Below, piece after piece: positions 17,769 through 25,813 of a stretch of 64,000 nt of DNA (the first letter of the stretch is position 1; each line of letters begins with the position of its first letter). Source of the stretch: Burkholderia sp. Ac-20365 (GTDB lineage: Bacteria; Pseudomonadota; Gammaproteobacteria; Burkholderiales; Burkholderiaceae); the NCBI RefSeq assembly GCF_017104715.1, contig NZ_JAAGPI010000004.1, forward strand, positions 186,001-250,000, read 5' to 3'. The position numbers were made by a program, and so were the translations under genes. The notes under the pieces were generated by a model. That model did not search any database, was not told where the DNA came from, and saw only the letters and a list, made by a program, of their open reading frames with translations.

Positions 17769-19049
17769 ATGGAATCGCTAATCGGCGCGATGGTCGCGCT
17801 TGTGCTCTCGATGCTCAGCGTCGGTGGGTTCATGACGTGGGCTGTAGTGGGCAGCAAAAATGTCCAGAATGCCGTCGTCGCGTCCCAAGGACAGACTTTC
17901 ATCAAGGCTGCGATGCAGTACGTTGGAGACTACGGCACAACCATCGCTGCAACCGCTACAGCAACTGTACCGGTGACAATTACGCCCGCCATGTTGAGCG
18001 CGGCAAGCTATCTGCCTGGTGGCTTCTCTTCAACGAACGCGTTTATGCAGACGTGGCAATTGCAGGTGCTTCAGCCCACCGCTGGCACATTGCAGTCACT
18101 CGTTACGTCTGTCGGTGGCAGAGCTATTTCGGACACGAAGCAGCTTGTTCAGATCGCCGCACAGATGAGTTCCCAGTACGGCCCGGGTGGCTTTATCCCG
18201 TATGCGAATCAGGCCGGCGACGCGACGATGAACGCCAACACCGCATATGGGGCGTACGGCGCCTGGAAGATCGCTATGACGGGTTACACAAACCCGGGAA
18301 GCGGACACCTTGCGGCGCTGCTGGCGTTCACAAGCGCAGCAACCAATGGAAGTTACCTCTATCGCGTGCAGGTGCCGGGTCAACCGCAACTGAACGCAAT
18401 GCAGACAGACTTGAGCCTTACAGATACGGGCGGAACGGCCCACAATTCAACGGGTGCTAATTCGTATCAGACGAAGGGCGGCGGTCAGCTGAATAACGAC
18501 CAGGGCGGGTCGCTGGAGCTCGGTGGCAATAACTCAACTGCAGGTGCGGGCACCCCGTACATCGACTTCCATCTTGCAGGGCAGGGGGTGCAGGACTACA
18601 ACGCCCGGGTCATCAATGATGCTGACGGTCATGTCGCACTGATCGCAGCGAGCGGAAAAGCCGGCCTTCAGGTTCAAGGCACGCTTCAGGCAGGCAACGT
18701 AGCTACGCCAAATACGGCGTGCACCACGAATGGCGTGATTGCAGCAAACAGTGATGGGTCGGGCCAAATCCTTTCATGCCAATACGGCAACTGGCTGCCG
18801 ATCGGCGGACGTGTGCTCCGCATGGCCTACTACACGGTGCAGAACGGCTGGGGCGTCCCGGCGCCGACATGCCCTGGCGGTGGCATTCCGGAAATCGAGG
18901 TAGATCCGCAGACGTTTTACGTCAATCCGACGGCTGTCGTGAATTTTGGTCCGGTGACCGGTACAGGCCCGTGGGTTGTTCACATCACGGACGGCGCTGG
19001 CAATCCGAATTCCGGAACTGCTGTTGCGTCGACTTACTGCGCTTACTGA
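17769..19049 (+). CDS. pilV: PilV minor pilin / tip adhesin with shufflon-type N-terminal domain
   Basis: 426 residues. A prepilin-like N-terminus (MESLIGAMVALVLSMLSVGG) gives one hydrophobic helix, then the conserved PilV domain with STGANSYQT, GGNNSTAGAGTPYIDFH and HVALIAASGKAGLQVQG. The C-terminal tip (after CQYGNWLPI, about residue 345 on) is distinct and ends with a cysteine near the terminus. In R64, alternative PilV tips bind recipient lipopolysaccharide and are switched by the Rci recombinase. No inverted shufflon repeats or alternative tip segments were seen here, so this PilV appears fixed. It closes the pil operon. Confidence 0.85.
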   Translation: MESLIGAMVALVLSMLSVGGFMTWAVVGSKNVQNAVVASQGQTFIKAAMQYVGDYGTTIAATATATVPVTITPAMLSAASYLPGGFSSTNAFMQTWQLQVLQPTAGTLQSLVTSVGGRAISDTKQLVQIAAQMSSQYGPGGFIPYANQAGDATMNANTAYGAYGAWKIAMTGYTNPGSGHLAALLAFTSAATNGSYLYRVQVPGQPQLNAMQTDLSLTDTGGTAHNSTGANSYQTKGGGQLNNDQGGSLELGGNNSTAGAGTPYIDFHLAGQGVQDYNARVINDADGHVALIAASGKAGLQVQGTLQAGNVATPNTACTTNGVIAANSDGSGQILSCQYGNWLPIGGRVLRMAYYTVQNGWGVPAPTCPGGGIPEIEVDPQTFYVNPTAVVNFGPVTGTGPWVVHITDGAGNPNSGTAVASTYCAY

Positions 19050-19103
19050 CGCTCCGTCAACTCTTAGCGGCCATCCAGCCGGACGACGGTAGGGCGGTGT
19101 CGA

Positions 19104-19137
19104 CTGAAATGGCGAAAGATTCGTGGCGTCATTTCAG
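19104..19137. promoter_or_regulatory. Inverted repeat CTGAAATG/CATTTCAG after pilV
   Basis: Perfect 8-base arms with an 18-base spacer lie 55 bases after pilV and about 90 bases before the next gene. It could end the pil transcript or act as an operator for the downstream secreted-protein gene. No T-run follows. Confidence 0.35.
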
Positions 19138-19223
19138 CAAAAACGGCTTATTTGACAAGATAAATTCTTCGAAACGTTTGGCGCATCGCCACGCGTCAAC
19201 TTCTCGCGAAGACGGGGATAGAT

Positions 19224-19865
19224 ATGAAAGGTTTGGAGGTAACGCGCGTCGGGATAGCAGCCGGCGCGCTGGCTCTTGCGATTGGAGCGCATGCAGCAGG
19301 ACCGCAGCATTGTGCCGCGGGGTTTCAGGACTCAGCTTGCGTTACCCAGTTATCACACGCCGCAGCCCCCCAGCCCCAATGCCCCACAGGGGCGGGCTGG
19401 ATGACCGTCGCTGCATCGACGTGGATTGGATCAACCTGGACATCGCCGCAGTGTAGCTATCAGGCACCACCCACGTGCCCGGCGGGTTATAGCCAAACAT
19501 CTGCGCCGTGGTGGACAGGTTCTTCCTGGGTCGGTCTTTCGTGTGCTCCTCCGCCGCCTCCACCGTCCGACGACGCCGATCCCTTAGGATTCTGCACTCC
19601 TAAGCTTGCGCAGCCGGGATACACCGCTCCTTGGGCTCCGTTGAAGCTGGTGTCGTGGCCAGAGGTCGTTTCCGGAACCCAAAATAACCCCTATGAAGGG
19701 CAGCTGGTTTATGCGTGGTACCTGACGGGGCCGACCTATTCTCTCGCGTGCCGCGACGACAACCTCTACATAGGCGAATGCTTCTTCAGCAGCGCCGATC
19801 ACCACTACCTGGGGACCGTTATTGCGCAGGGCACAGGGGGCACAGGCGGCAACTGCGGCCACTAG
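19224..19865 (+). CDS. Secreted modular protein, family member A
   Basis: 213 residues. A signal peptide (ends AIGAHAAG) is followed by a conserved module of about 90 residues: HCAAGFQDSACVTQL, GAGWMTVAASTWIGSTW, then PPTCPAGYSQTS and WTGSSWVGLSC. The module holds six cysteines and two copies of a W-x-G-S-x-W-x(n)-C pattern. A run of prolines forms a hinge. The C-terminal ~95 residues differ from every other member and contain paired cysteines. Four more members lie at 20320, 37713, 38581 and 39467. Export and disulfide bonding are likely; the role is not known. Position right after pilV suggests a surface role in mating or cell contact. Confidence 0.75.
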   Translation: MKGLEVTRVGIAAGALALAIGAHAAGPQHCAAGFQDSACVTQLSHAAAPQPQCPTGAGWMTVAASTWIGSTWTSPQCSYQAPPTCPAGYSQTSAPWWTGSSWVGLSCAPPPPPPSDDADPLGFCTPKLAQPGYTAPWAPLKLVSWPEVVSGTQNNPYEGQLVYAWYLTGPTYSLACRDDNLYIGECFFSSADHHYLGTVIAQGTGGTGGNCGH

Positions 19866-19888
19866 CCAGGTAGTTCGTTACGCAGTCT

Positions 19889-19928
19889 GAGAAAGAGCTG
19901 ACCGGTTCTCCGCGGTCGGCTCTTTCTC
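19889..19928 (+). terminator. Hairpin terminator after family member A
   Basis: 16-base arms GAGAAAGAGCTGACCG and CGGTCGGCTCTTTCTC (one G-T pair) with an 8-base loop, 24 bases after the stop codon. The T-run is weak (CTTTCTCTT lies in the arm), but position and stem length fit a transcript end. Confidence 0.6.
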
Positions 19929-20319
19929 TTGGATGAATTCCAGTCGTCGTGCCAGCGCCACTTGTTGGGGGCGGCCAGGTTTCCACAGGCTCGCTGTCCA
20001 GTGCGCTCAAGAACCAAATTGTGCGGGCCTTGTTCAAGACAAGGTGCCAGCGGCACCAGGATCGTAACATCCGATTGAGCATGGACCGACTGCTCAAGGG
20101 GGTTAGCCGGTCGAATCTTGCTTGGTTTCGGCTTGGTTTTAGTCACTAGGCAATGGGTGACCGAGGGCAAGCTTCGGCTTCTGCATTGACGTTTCGGCGG
20201 CAACAGTGCAGTCTCTTTAACTTACAAACATCGGATAACTAAGAAAAACGTCTTTTCGCGAGTCATACGCGTTTCATGTGTCCCTTATACAGTCCAAAAC
20301 ACTGTTACTTGGGATCGGT
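19929..20319. other. Gap before family member B
   Basis: About 390 bases with no supported gene. It has a short repeat GTCAC/GTGAC near 20143-20162 and is AT-richer toward 20200-20300, as expected for the promoter of the next gene. No clear -35/-10 pair was chosen. Confidence 0.3.
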
Positions 20320-21048
20320 ATGAAAACTCTCGCAAAACATTCTTTGAGTTTGACGGTGCTCCTGCTGGCCGTTTCGGCATTTGCAGGATCCCCGCAGCTC
20401 TGCAGTGTGGGGTATCAAGATAGTACCTGTGTGCCCGCGTTGGTCCGATCTGCAGATCCGCAGCCAATGTGTTCGACTGGTCCCGGTTGGACCACCGTCA
20501 CCGCTTCGACATGGATCGGCTCACGCTGGACGGATCCGGCGTGTAGATATCAAGCACCGCCGACCTGTCAGGCGGGCTATACGCAAATTATCGCGCCGTC
20601 ATGGACTGGGTCGTCGTGGGTCGGCCTGAATTGCGCACCTCCGCCGCCGCCTTCGGCACCGGGCGCGCCATCTGGCGGAGTTCCATCTCCGGTCAACGTC
20701 ATCATCTTGCGTTGGTTCCCAATGTACGGGAATGCCTGGTATGACGAAGGAAATGCTACGGCGACAAAATACACGATGCCCGACGGTAGTGTCCTGTGGT
20801 CGACTTTGGTAACGGGAGGCACCTGGGGTATCGGGACCGATAAGCCGTGGAAGGCATATCCGACGCATCAGACTTTAGCAGGGCTGCCGATGATGGCGGT
20901 CGATATGATGTGTGAAGGAACCGCTTCGTACAATGGTGAAAACGGCCCCGTCCCGCAGATGATCACTGGAGGGTTGATAATGGATCCGGCAGGGTATGGA
21001 TATGTCACGGATCAGAGCCAGTGCTATACGGATACGTTCGTACCTTGA
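20320..21048 (+). CDS. Secreted modular protein, family member B
   Basis: 242 residues. ATG 20320 is chosen because it starts a clean signal peptide (MKTLAKHSLSL to SAFAGS); 20278 would add 14 residues. The conserved module follows: LCSVGYQDSTCVPAL, GPGWTTVTASTWIGSRW, YQAPPTCQAGY and WTGSSWVGLNC, then a proline hinge. The C-terminal domain (about 130 residues) is unique, with Trp-rich strands and two cysteines (MCEGTASY, SQCYTD). It faces a terminator shared with the opposite-strand lipoprotein gene. Function unknown. Confidence 0.75.
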   Translation: MKTLAKHSLSLTVLLLAVSAFAGSPQLCSVGYQDSTCVPALVRSADPQPMCSTGPGWTTVTASTWIGSRWTDPACRYQAPPTCQAGYTQIIAPSWTGSSWVGLNCAPPPPPSAPGAPSGGVPSPVNVIILRWFPMYGNAWYDEGNATATKYTMPDGSVLWSTLVTGGTWGIGTDKPWKAYPTHQTLAGLPMMAVDMMCEGTASYNGENGPVPQMITGGLIMDPAGYGYVTDQSQCYTDTFVP

Positions 21049-21089
21049 TGCGACGAAGCGGAATGTGAGTGGCGTGTGCGACGAAAAAA

Positions 21090-21119
21090 AAAGCCGCCCG
21101 GTGTGAACCGGGCGGCTTT
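21090..21119 (-). terminator. Strong hairpin terminator, probably bidirectional
   Basis: Perfect 12-base arms AAAGCCGCCCGG/CCGGGCGGCTTT with a 6-base loop. On the - strand it is followed by a long T-run (complement of the A-run at 21084-21092), a classic Rho-independent terminator for the CAP lipoprotein gene. It also lies 41 bases after the + strand gene. Confidence 0.9.
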
Positions 21120-21146
21120 GTCATTGCAGGTTTATGACGTTGTAGA

Positions 21147-22235
21147 TCAGCTCGCGCCGGTCGTCCACGTCCACGGCTTCGGGCTAACCGCCTTGCCGTT
21201 ACGAGCGCCCGAAAACGCAACCGTGTAGGTCGTGTTCGGGGCAAGCGGGGCGAGCGGCAACAGGATTGCGACGCCGGGGTAGAACTTGTTGTTGACGTCG
21301 GCCGTTGCGCCCGTCGAACCCGAAAGCGCGGCGCTCGGGACGATGATGCGTGCGGGGACAACGGTGCCGTTTGCAGCGGTGAGCGTGAAGCTGCTGACCG
21401 TCAGAACGTCGCCCGGTGAAGCGGCGTTGACGCGCACCATGATCGGACGTCCCGGGTTTGCGAGGTCAGGCGCCGGGTTGGTCGTTTCCGGAACCATCGC
21501 GAGCTCGACACCAGTGGCGTTCGGCAGCGGTGCGACTGCGACCGCGTCCGTTGCCATCTGCTGCCCGCCGTAGATGTAAACAGCGTTTGCTTGCGGAGCG
21601 CCGACGACGTTGCTCACTTCAGCGAAATCGAATACACAGGTGTAGTCGACATACGTGCCGGAGTTCTGCGTGAAACCGATACCGACTTGCTCCACGCTGC
21701 TCGTCATATCTTGCAGGTGATAGACGGTGTCGAGCAGACGGCTCAGGCAGTCCTTCGCGTACGCGGTTGCGTCCGTTTGGGGAATGCCGCCGGCGACGTC
21801 TTCAGCGATCCAGTCGGTGACGGAGATCCCCGCCTTCTGCGCACGGCTGAGCGGCGTGTCGCCGTAGTAATTTGCGAGCGACGACGATTCATTGTGCGTC
21901 AGGCCCGACAACGCGCCCGTGCCGATGTTCGTGTTCAGATAGAACGCATGGGGCTGAGCGCTGGTGTCGAGGGTCGTGTTTTGCGCGACCAGTCCAACGC
22001 CCATCGCCGAGCGAAACGCGTTCAGTTGCTTGAACGTCTCCGCCTGCATCGTACCGGACGTGTACGTCGCCGCCGGCACGGTCGTTTGCAGATTACCAGC
22101 CGAAGCGGGCTGGCTCGGCGTGGCCGGCGTCGCCGGGGCACCACCGCCGCCGCCGCCGCCACCACATGCTGCCAGAGCGGCGGAGAGTGCGACCACGGCC
22201 GCGATAGCACTGATCTTGTTATATGCGTATTTCAT
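21147..22235 (-). CDS. CAP-domain (SCP/PR-1/YkwD-like) lipoprotein
   Basis: 362 residues. The ATG at 22235 has AGGAAAA upstream and begins a lipoprotein signal with ALAAC; a Gly-run (eight residues) follows the lipidated Cys. The CAP domain shows LNAFRSAMGVG, QPHAFYLNTN, LTHNESSS, YYGDTPLSRAQKAG and IAEDVAGG, the His/Glu pattern of the SCP/PR-1 fold. A C-terminal domain of about 130 residues has beta-rich Thr/Ala/Pro content ending TWTWTTG. It is an exported surface or periplasmic lipoprotein. CAP proteins have varied roles, so none is assigned. It is the only gene in this stretch facing the pil operon. Confidence 0.8.
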   Translation of the reverse strand: MKYAYNKISAIAAVVALSAALAACGGGGGGGGAPATPATPSQPASAGNLQTTVPAATYTSGTMQAETFKQLNAFRSAMGVGLVAQNTTLDTSAQPHAFYLNTNIGTGALSGLTHNESSSLANYYGDTPLSRAQKAGISVTDWIAEDVAGGIPQTDATAYAKDCLSRLLDTVYHLQDMTSSVEQVGIGFTQNSGTYVDYTCVFDFAEVSNVVGAPQANAVYIYGGQQMATDAVAVAPLPNATGVELAMVPETTNPAPDLANPGRPIMVRVNAASPGDVLTVSSFTLTAANGTVVPARIIVPSAALSGSTGATADVNNKFYPGVAILLPLAPLAPNTTYTVAFSGARNGKAVSPKPWTWTTGAS

Positions 22236-22642
22236 GTTTTCCTCGGTTGAAGTGCTTCTGTCTAAGGTGAACACAGTTTCGCCGCCGTTTTGCCGGATGC
22301 AAGCCGGAAAAGATGCGCGAGCGAGTGCCGTCCTTGGTATTCACCAAAGAGATTGCCTGTGTATTAACGGAAATTACTGCGGATACTTGAGAGTGTTCCG
22401 GCGAAACGGAGCACGCTTTTTGAACGTGTACAAATACACGATTGATGTCTCCCACGACCATCGGGAGTTGAGACTTTGATGCCGCTCTGCGGCGTTGAAA
22501 TGCAGTGCGATGTTAGCGCATGAAACAGGGCCTAAGCAACACGAAAAAACGCGAAATTTCCACATTCCGCTGTCGTTCGTGCGCTGTTCCAAATGGTGAG
22601 GGCTATAGCGCGTGATTTGGAGTCGAAGGGAGGCTGGCCGTT
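22236..22642. other. Divergent intergenic region
   Basis: 407 bases between the divergent lipoprotein and transglycosylase genes; it should hold both promoters. An inverted repeat CGTGTA-CAAA-TACACG lies at 22426-22441. No gene was found. Confidence 0.4.
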
Positions 22643-23113
22643 GTGAAAATAGGGGCGTTGAGTTCGCGTGTCATGCCGACCATGTTATTTCGCCTTCTGT
22701 TCATCCTTACCTTTTTCCTGGCAGCGACGGTAGCGAGAGCTGACTGCTTTGATGACGCAGCAGCCTACCATGTCGTTAATCCGACGATCCTGCGTGCCAT
22801 ATCGGTCGTCGAAAGCGGGAATAAGCCCTATGCGGTCAATCGCAACTCGAACGGGTCGGTCGACTACGGGCAGATGCAGATCAATTCGATCCACTTGCCA
22901 GAGCTGGCGAGGTACAACATGTCGTCGGCCGACCTGTTTGATGGTTGCAAGAGTATCTACACAGCCGCCTGGTTATTAAGGAAGGGAATCGACAGGTACG
23001 GGAATACGTGGGCGGCGATCGGCGCATATCATTCGGCGACGCCGATTTATCGGGATCAGTATGCTGCAAAGGTGAAGGCGGTTGCAGAGCGCTTGTTGCA
23101 AGAGGGACGTTAA
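22643..23113 (+). CDS. virB1: VirB1-like lytic transglycosylase
   Basis: 156 residues from a GTG with GGGAGG upstream. A signal peptide (hydrophobic 14-30, cleavage near ARAD) is followed by a soluble lytic transglycosylase domain. RAISVVESGNKPYAVN carries the catalytic Glu (residue 57), and SVDYGQMQINS and AWLLRKGIDRYGNTWAAIGAYHS are conserved SLT motifs. Such enzymes open peptidoglycan for T4SS or pilus passage (VirB1, or PilT of R64). It is separated from the virB cluster by 18 kb but is the only such enzyme seen. Confidence 0.88.
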   Translation: MKIGALSSRVMPTMLFRLLFILTFFLAATVARADCFDDAAAYHVVNPTILRAISVVESGNKPYAVNRNSNGSVDYGQMQINSIHLPELARYNMSSADLFDGCKSIYTAAWLLRKGIDRYGNTWAAIGAYHSATPIYRDQYAAKVKAVAERLLQEGR

Positions 23114-23139
23114 AACTGCGCGGGCAGAAGCAAACCCGC

Positions 23140-23496
23140 TCAGGATTCGAGCGCTGCGGTAAGACCTTCACGAGCTTGCCGGACCAGATACGGAACCGTA
23201 GTTGCAACAATGGCCGCGATCCGGAAGCATGCGATCAGCATGAAGACTCGCAGAGTATTTGCTACAACAGCAGGCAGCGTTGAGCCGTGAGCGAAGTGCC
23301 CCTCGAGTGTGGTCTGAAGAGTATCCGACAGAAACATCCCGCCGGCGAATGCCGCGACAATCAGAAGAAACGGCGATGCGATCGCGATCACGGCCACTGC
23401 ATTGAGCAGCGTCCATGCAGCAGGCGAGATCGGAAGATCCGATTGCGGTTCAAGGATCGGCCACAGCTTAGTCGTGTTTTCTTTTTGCTTGTTCAT
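23140..23496 (-). CDS. Small membrane protein, unknown
   Basis: 118 residues from ATG 23496, with AAAGGAG 6 bases upstream. Two hydrophobic segments (about 30-50 and 80-100) are visible, and the C-terminus is amphipathic. The start lies inside the previous gene's end, so the pair is coupled. No family recognised. It lies downstream of the regulatory operon and may belong to the transfer functions by context. Confidence 0.6.
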   Translation of the reverse strand: MNKQKENTTKLWPILEPQSDLPISPAAWTLLNAVAVIAIASPFLLIVAAFAGGMFLSDTLQTTLEGHFAHGSTLPAVVANTLRVFMLIACFRIAAIVATTVPYLVRQAREGLTAALES

Positions 23497-23809
23497 ACAT
23501 CTCTCCTTTCGTGTTGGTCCTGGCTTCGCGAATGATGGCAGGCAGGTCGCGCCACCGGACATCGCGTTTCAGATTCCGTTTCAGGATAACTCCGAAGGAG
23601 ATGATTGCAAGCAGGTTCGCGGGCAGCAGAACGTATCCCACCCCAATCGAGAACCGGTCCATCATATAGGCCAAGAGAACAACGAGGGCAAGGCTGCCGT
23701 CGACCTTCCATACCCAGCGACCAAAGAGGGCAGACCAGACCGATTTCTCGAACGTCGGCAGGTCGCGCGGTTCGACCGATTTCTTTGCTCTAAGCAGCGA
23801 CTTTATCAA
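23468..23809 (-). CDS. Small membrane protein, unknown (TTG start)
   Basis: 113 residues. The start is a TTG with AGGAG 6 bases upstream; it overlaps the end of the preceding gene by 20 bases. A basic N-terminus is followed by two close hydrophobic helices (about 38-75) and a basic tail. The gene overlaps the next one by 29 bases, so three - strand genes are tightly coupled. No family recognised. Confidence 0.6.
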   Translation of the reverse strand: MIKSLLRAKKSVEPRDLPTFEKSVWSALFGRWVWKVDGSLALVVLLAYMMDRFSIGVGYVLLPANLLAIISFGVILKRNLKRDVRWRDLPAIIREARTNTKGEMYEQAKRKHD

Positions 23810-24395
23810 TCAAGGCTCCTGTTGTTGCGCGCGTGGCGCACGTCGTTGCCAACGTGGGGTACTGACTTGCGACAGCCTGAAGCTTCCGCTCTTCAAGTCG
23901 CGCGCGAGCCTGCCGCACACCCGGGTGCCAGTTGAAGATCGCGAGTTTCGAATCTGCATGTTCGAACGATCGCAACGCGATTTCAAGGGCGCGGTCCATG
24001 ACCGAGGCGTCGGTGTCGGGGAAACCTTTTGACACCAGTTCGCGGCGAGCGCTCTCCAGAAGGTGGCTGACGGCCACATTGGGAAGGGTAAGCGGAATAG
24101 CGTTGCAGAAATTGAGGAGGGTGGCCTTCTTGGTTTCCAGGGCGTCGACGAAAGTTTTGTTGCGGGCCTGCGCGGTATGTCGCGCCGACAGGTAGTCTGC
24201 CGAACATTCCACCCGCAGCACGCGGTCTACGAGGTAGAGGCCCGCCGGTCTACCGCGCGCAGCACCCTTAGCCGCTGTGGTGATGTCGGGTTTTCCGAGA
24301 AAGCGTGTGATCAGTTGCGTGGTCCAGCCGCGTTGCTTCAGTTCGCGCACAAGGAGCATTCCTTGACGGGCGGCGCTTGTTTCGGGTGTCGTCAT
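23790..24395 (-). CDS. Unknown protein with N-terminal GWT-FLG-PD motif
   Basis: 201 residues. The N-terminus has ELKQRGWTTQLITRFLGKPD then LYLVDRVLRVE. This pattern recurs as a small N-terminal module in bacterial proteins of unknown function. The rest is helical, with ALETKKATLLNFCNAIPLTLP and ESARRELVSKGFPDTDAS. No catalytic motif was found. It heads the three-gene group at 24395-23140, about 150 bases after the FlhC-like gene. Confidence 0.55.
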   Translation of the reverse strand: MTTPETSAARQGMLLVRELKQRGWTTQLITRFLGKPDITTAAKGAARGRPAGLYLVDRVLRVECSADYLSARHTAQARNKTFVDALETKKATLLNFCNAIPLTLPNVAVSHLLESARRELVSKGFPDTDASVMDRALEIALRSFEHADSKLAIFNWHPGVRQARARLEERKLQAVASQYPTLATTCATRATTGALIDKVAA

Positions 24396-24551
24396 GGTCC
24401 GTAGCGGTTCTTGCGTGGAGGCACCGTGGTGCCGTTGCGTGTGGCTTTATGCCCATAGCGTAGCAAGGAACTGGCACGCCAAATCGCGATTGAAGCGCCC
24501 GGACATACGTGATTTGGTGAAGAGGGGCGGCTCTTCACCGTGATCCCGCCA

Positions 24552-25106
24552 TTAGTGTTTCTTCTTCGGCGCGAGGCACATATCGCACGTATGTTCGCGA
24601 TAGTGCGAGAGCACGACCAGAGGAATGTCACAGCACGAGCACTTCGCCACCTTGATGCCGTTCGGCGATCCCGCATTGCGGGCGAACGACGATCGGTCAG
24701 CGAAATGTTGGGTCAACGCGTATGCACGCTCGGGAGTGAGCAGCGGATCTCCGCCGCAGACGTCGTTGTTGTAGAACGCAAGAGTGCGTCCAAACGCGTG
24801 GGCGGTCAGTGCCTCGCGAGTCGAGTTCGGACGGGAGCGCTTCAGTTCCTCGAGGATCCGAAGGTAGACCATCACGATAAGTGCGGCATGCGTGCTCTGT
24901 TTGTACCCGGCCGCGTGAGATAGCAGGTTCGTGGGCAGTTGACCGGACGGGCTCGTGCGGTTGTGGTGAACCTGATAGAAGTGGTTCACTGTCGACTGCG
25001 GCACTTTCGCGATACGCTTGACGATCGGTGCGCGCAGCTTGCCCTTCACCAGGTGCTCGGCAAGGCGCTCGTTTTGTGTGCTTTCGAATTTCTTGATCTG
25101 TGACAT
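24552..25106 (-). CDS. FlhC-like transcriptional activator subunit
   Basis: 184 residues. The N-terminal half is helical, and HHNRTSPSGQLPTNLL near residues 48-62 matches the R-S-P-x-G-x-L-P signature of FlhC. HAFGRTLAFYNN and LLTPERAYALTQHF match later conserved blocks. A four-Cys cluster (156, 159, 174, 177) fits the zinc site of FlhC. FlhC joins FlhD to activate flagellar genes; homologues SetC and AcaC activate transfer genes of the SXT element and IncC plasmids. The gene directly upstream encodes a tandem FlhD-like protein, so the pair probably forms one activator. No flagellar gene is present. Confidence 0.75.
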   Translation of the reverse strand: MSQIKKFESTQNERLAEHLVKGKLRAPIVKRIAKVPQSTVNHFYQVHHNRTSPSGQLPTNLLSHAAGYKQSTHAALIVMVYLRILEELKRSRPNSTREALTAHAFGRTLAFYNNDVCGGDPLLTPERAYALTQHFADRSSFARNAGSPNGIKVAKCSCCDIPLVVLSHYREHTCDMCLAPKKKH

Positions 25107-25147
25107 GGTAAATCGCCCCGTAATTCGCTTGATACGCTGATTGGTCT

Positions 25148-25813
25148 CTATCTAGGAATGTCGACGTCTCTGAACGCCCGAAGCATGGAGGTCACCACGC
25201 TTTCGCGGTCGAGAAAGCCGACTGAACTGGCCCCGTCTTCGTCCTTGCTTTTCATGTCGAAGCGAATGGCCCACACAGGTTTCTCCAGGTTCCGGAGGAT
25301 CTGCCAGTCACTCGCGAGCATCCGGGCCGTCAGCGCGAAGGACGCCGGTGGCATGTCGAAGAGAAGGTGGGCAGCGGGGTCATCGACTGCAGAAAACGAA
25401 ACGATTGCGTCGACGACCTTGGCATTGGCCGCTGCGATCTTCCCTTTTGAGTAGGTGCCGAGGCGCGACCATGTCGCAGCGTCGAGATCGCCGAAGGACT
25501 CAGTGATCGAGGCGGTAATGTGGGACCGATCCAGAAGTACGGACGTGGCCGTGCTAGGTGCGGGTAAAGCGCGCAACTGGAAGCGATTTTTCCAGATGGG
25601 CACGGAGCTCTCTGCCAGGCGCTGCGAGTCGCGGAATTGCAGTGCCGTTGCAGCGTTGAATGCGGCGGCGTCCATTCCGAAGATCTGGTGCGCGCGTTCG
25701 AGGCTGACGTCTCGCAGGGAGAGCACAGCCTCTATTACTGCGCGATTCGCCGAGACGATCTTCTCCTTGCCTGACGCGCTGACTTCGAGATGCATCTGCG
25801 CGAATTCATGCAT
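25148..25813 (-). CDS. Tandem FlhD-like regulator (two FlhD-like units in one chain)
   Basis: 221 residues with an internal duplication. Unit 1 (about 15-80) has KIVSANRAVIEAVLSL, AHQIFGM, then P-I-W-K-N-R-F. Unit 2 (about 122-187) has KIAAANAKVVDAIVSF, AHLLFDM, then P-V-W-A-I-R-F. Spacing is the same and no gaps are needed to align them. Each unit follows the FlhD plan: a long helix, a G/D-M turn, a Q- or D-rich helix and a final W-x-x-R-F strand. FlhD normally acts as a dimer with FlhC, so a fused dimer is plausible. It lies 41 bases before the FlhC-like gene and its start overlaps the coiled-coil gene upstream. Confidence 0.6.
   Translation of the reverse strand: MHEFAQMHLEVSASGKEKIVSANRAVIEAVLSLRDVSLERAHQIFGMDAAAFNAATALQFRDSQRLAESSVPIWKNRFQLRALPAPSTATSVLLDRSHITASITESFGDLDAATWSRLGTYSKGKIAAANAKVVDAIVSFSAVDDPAAHLLFDMPPASFALTARMLASDWQILRNLEKPVWAIRFDMKSKDEDGASSVGFLDRESVVTSMLRAFRDVDIPR

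Noticed and set aside
17769..21048. Shufflon at the pilV 3' end
   Set aside because: No inverted 19-base-type repeats or partial PilV tips follow. The next genes have their own signal peptides and a different module.
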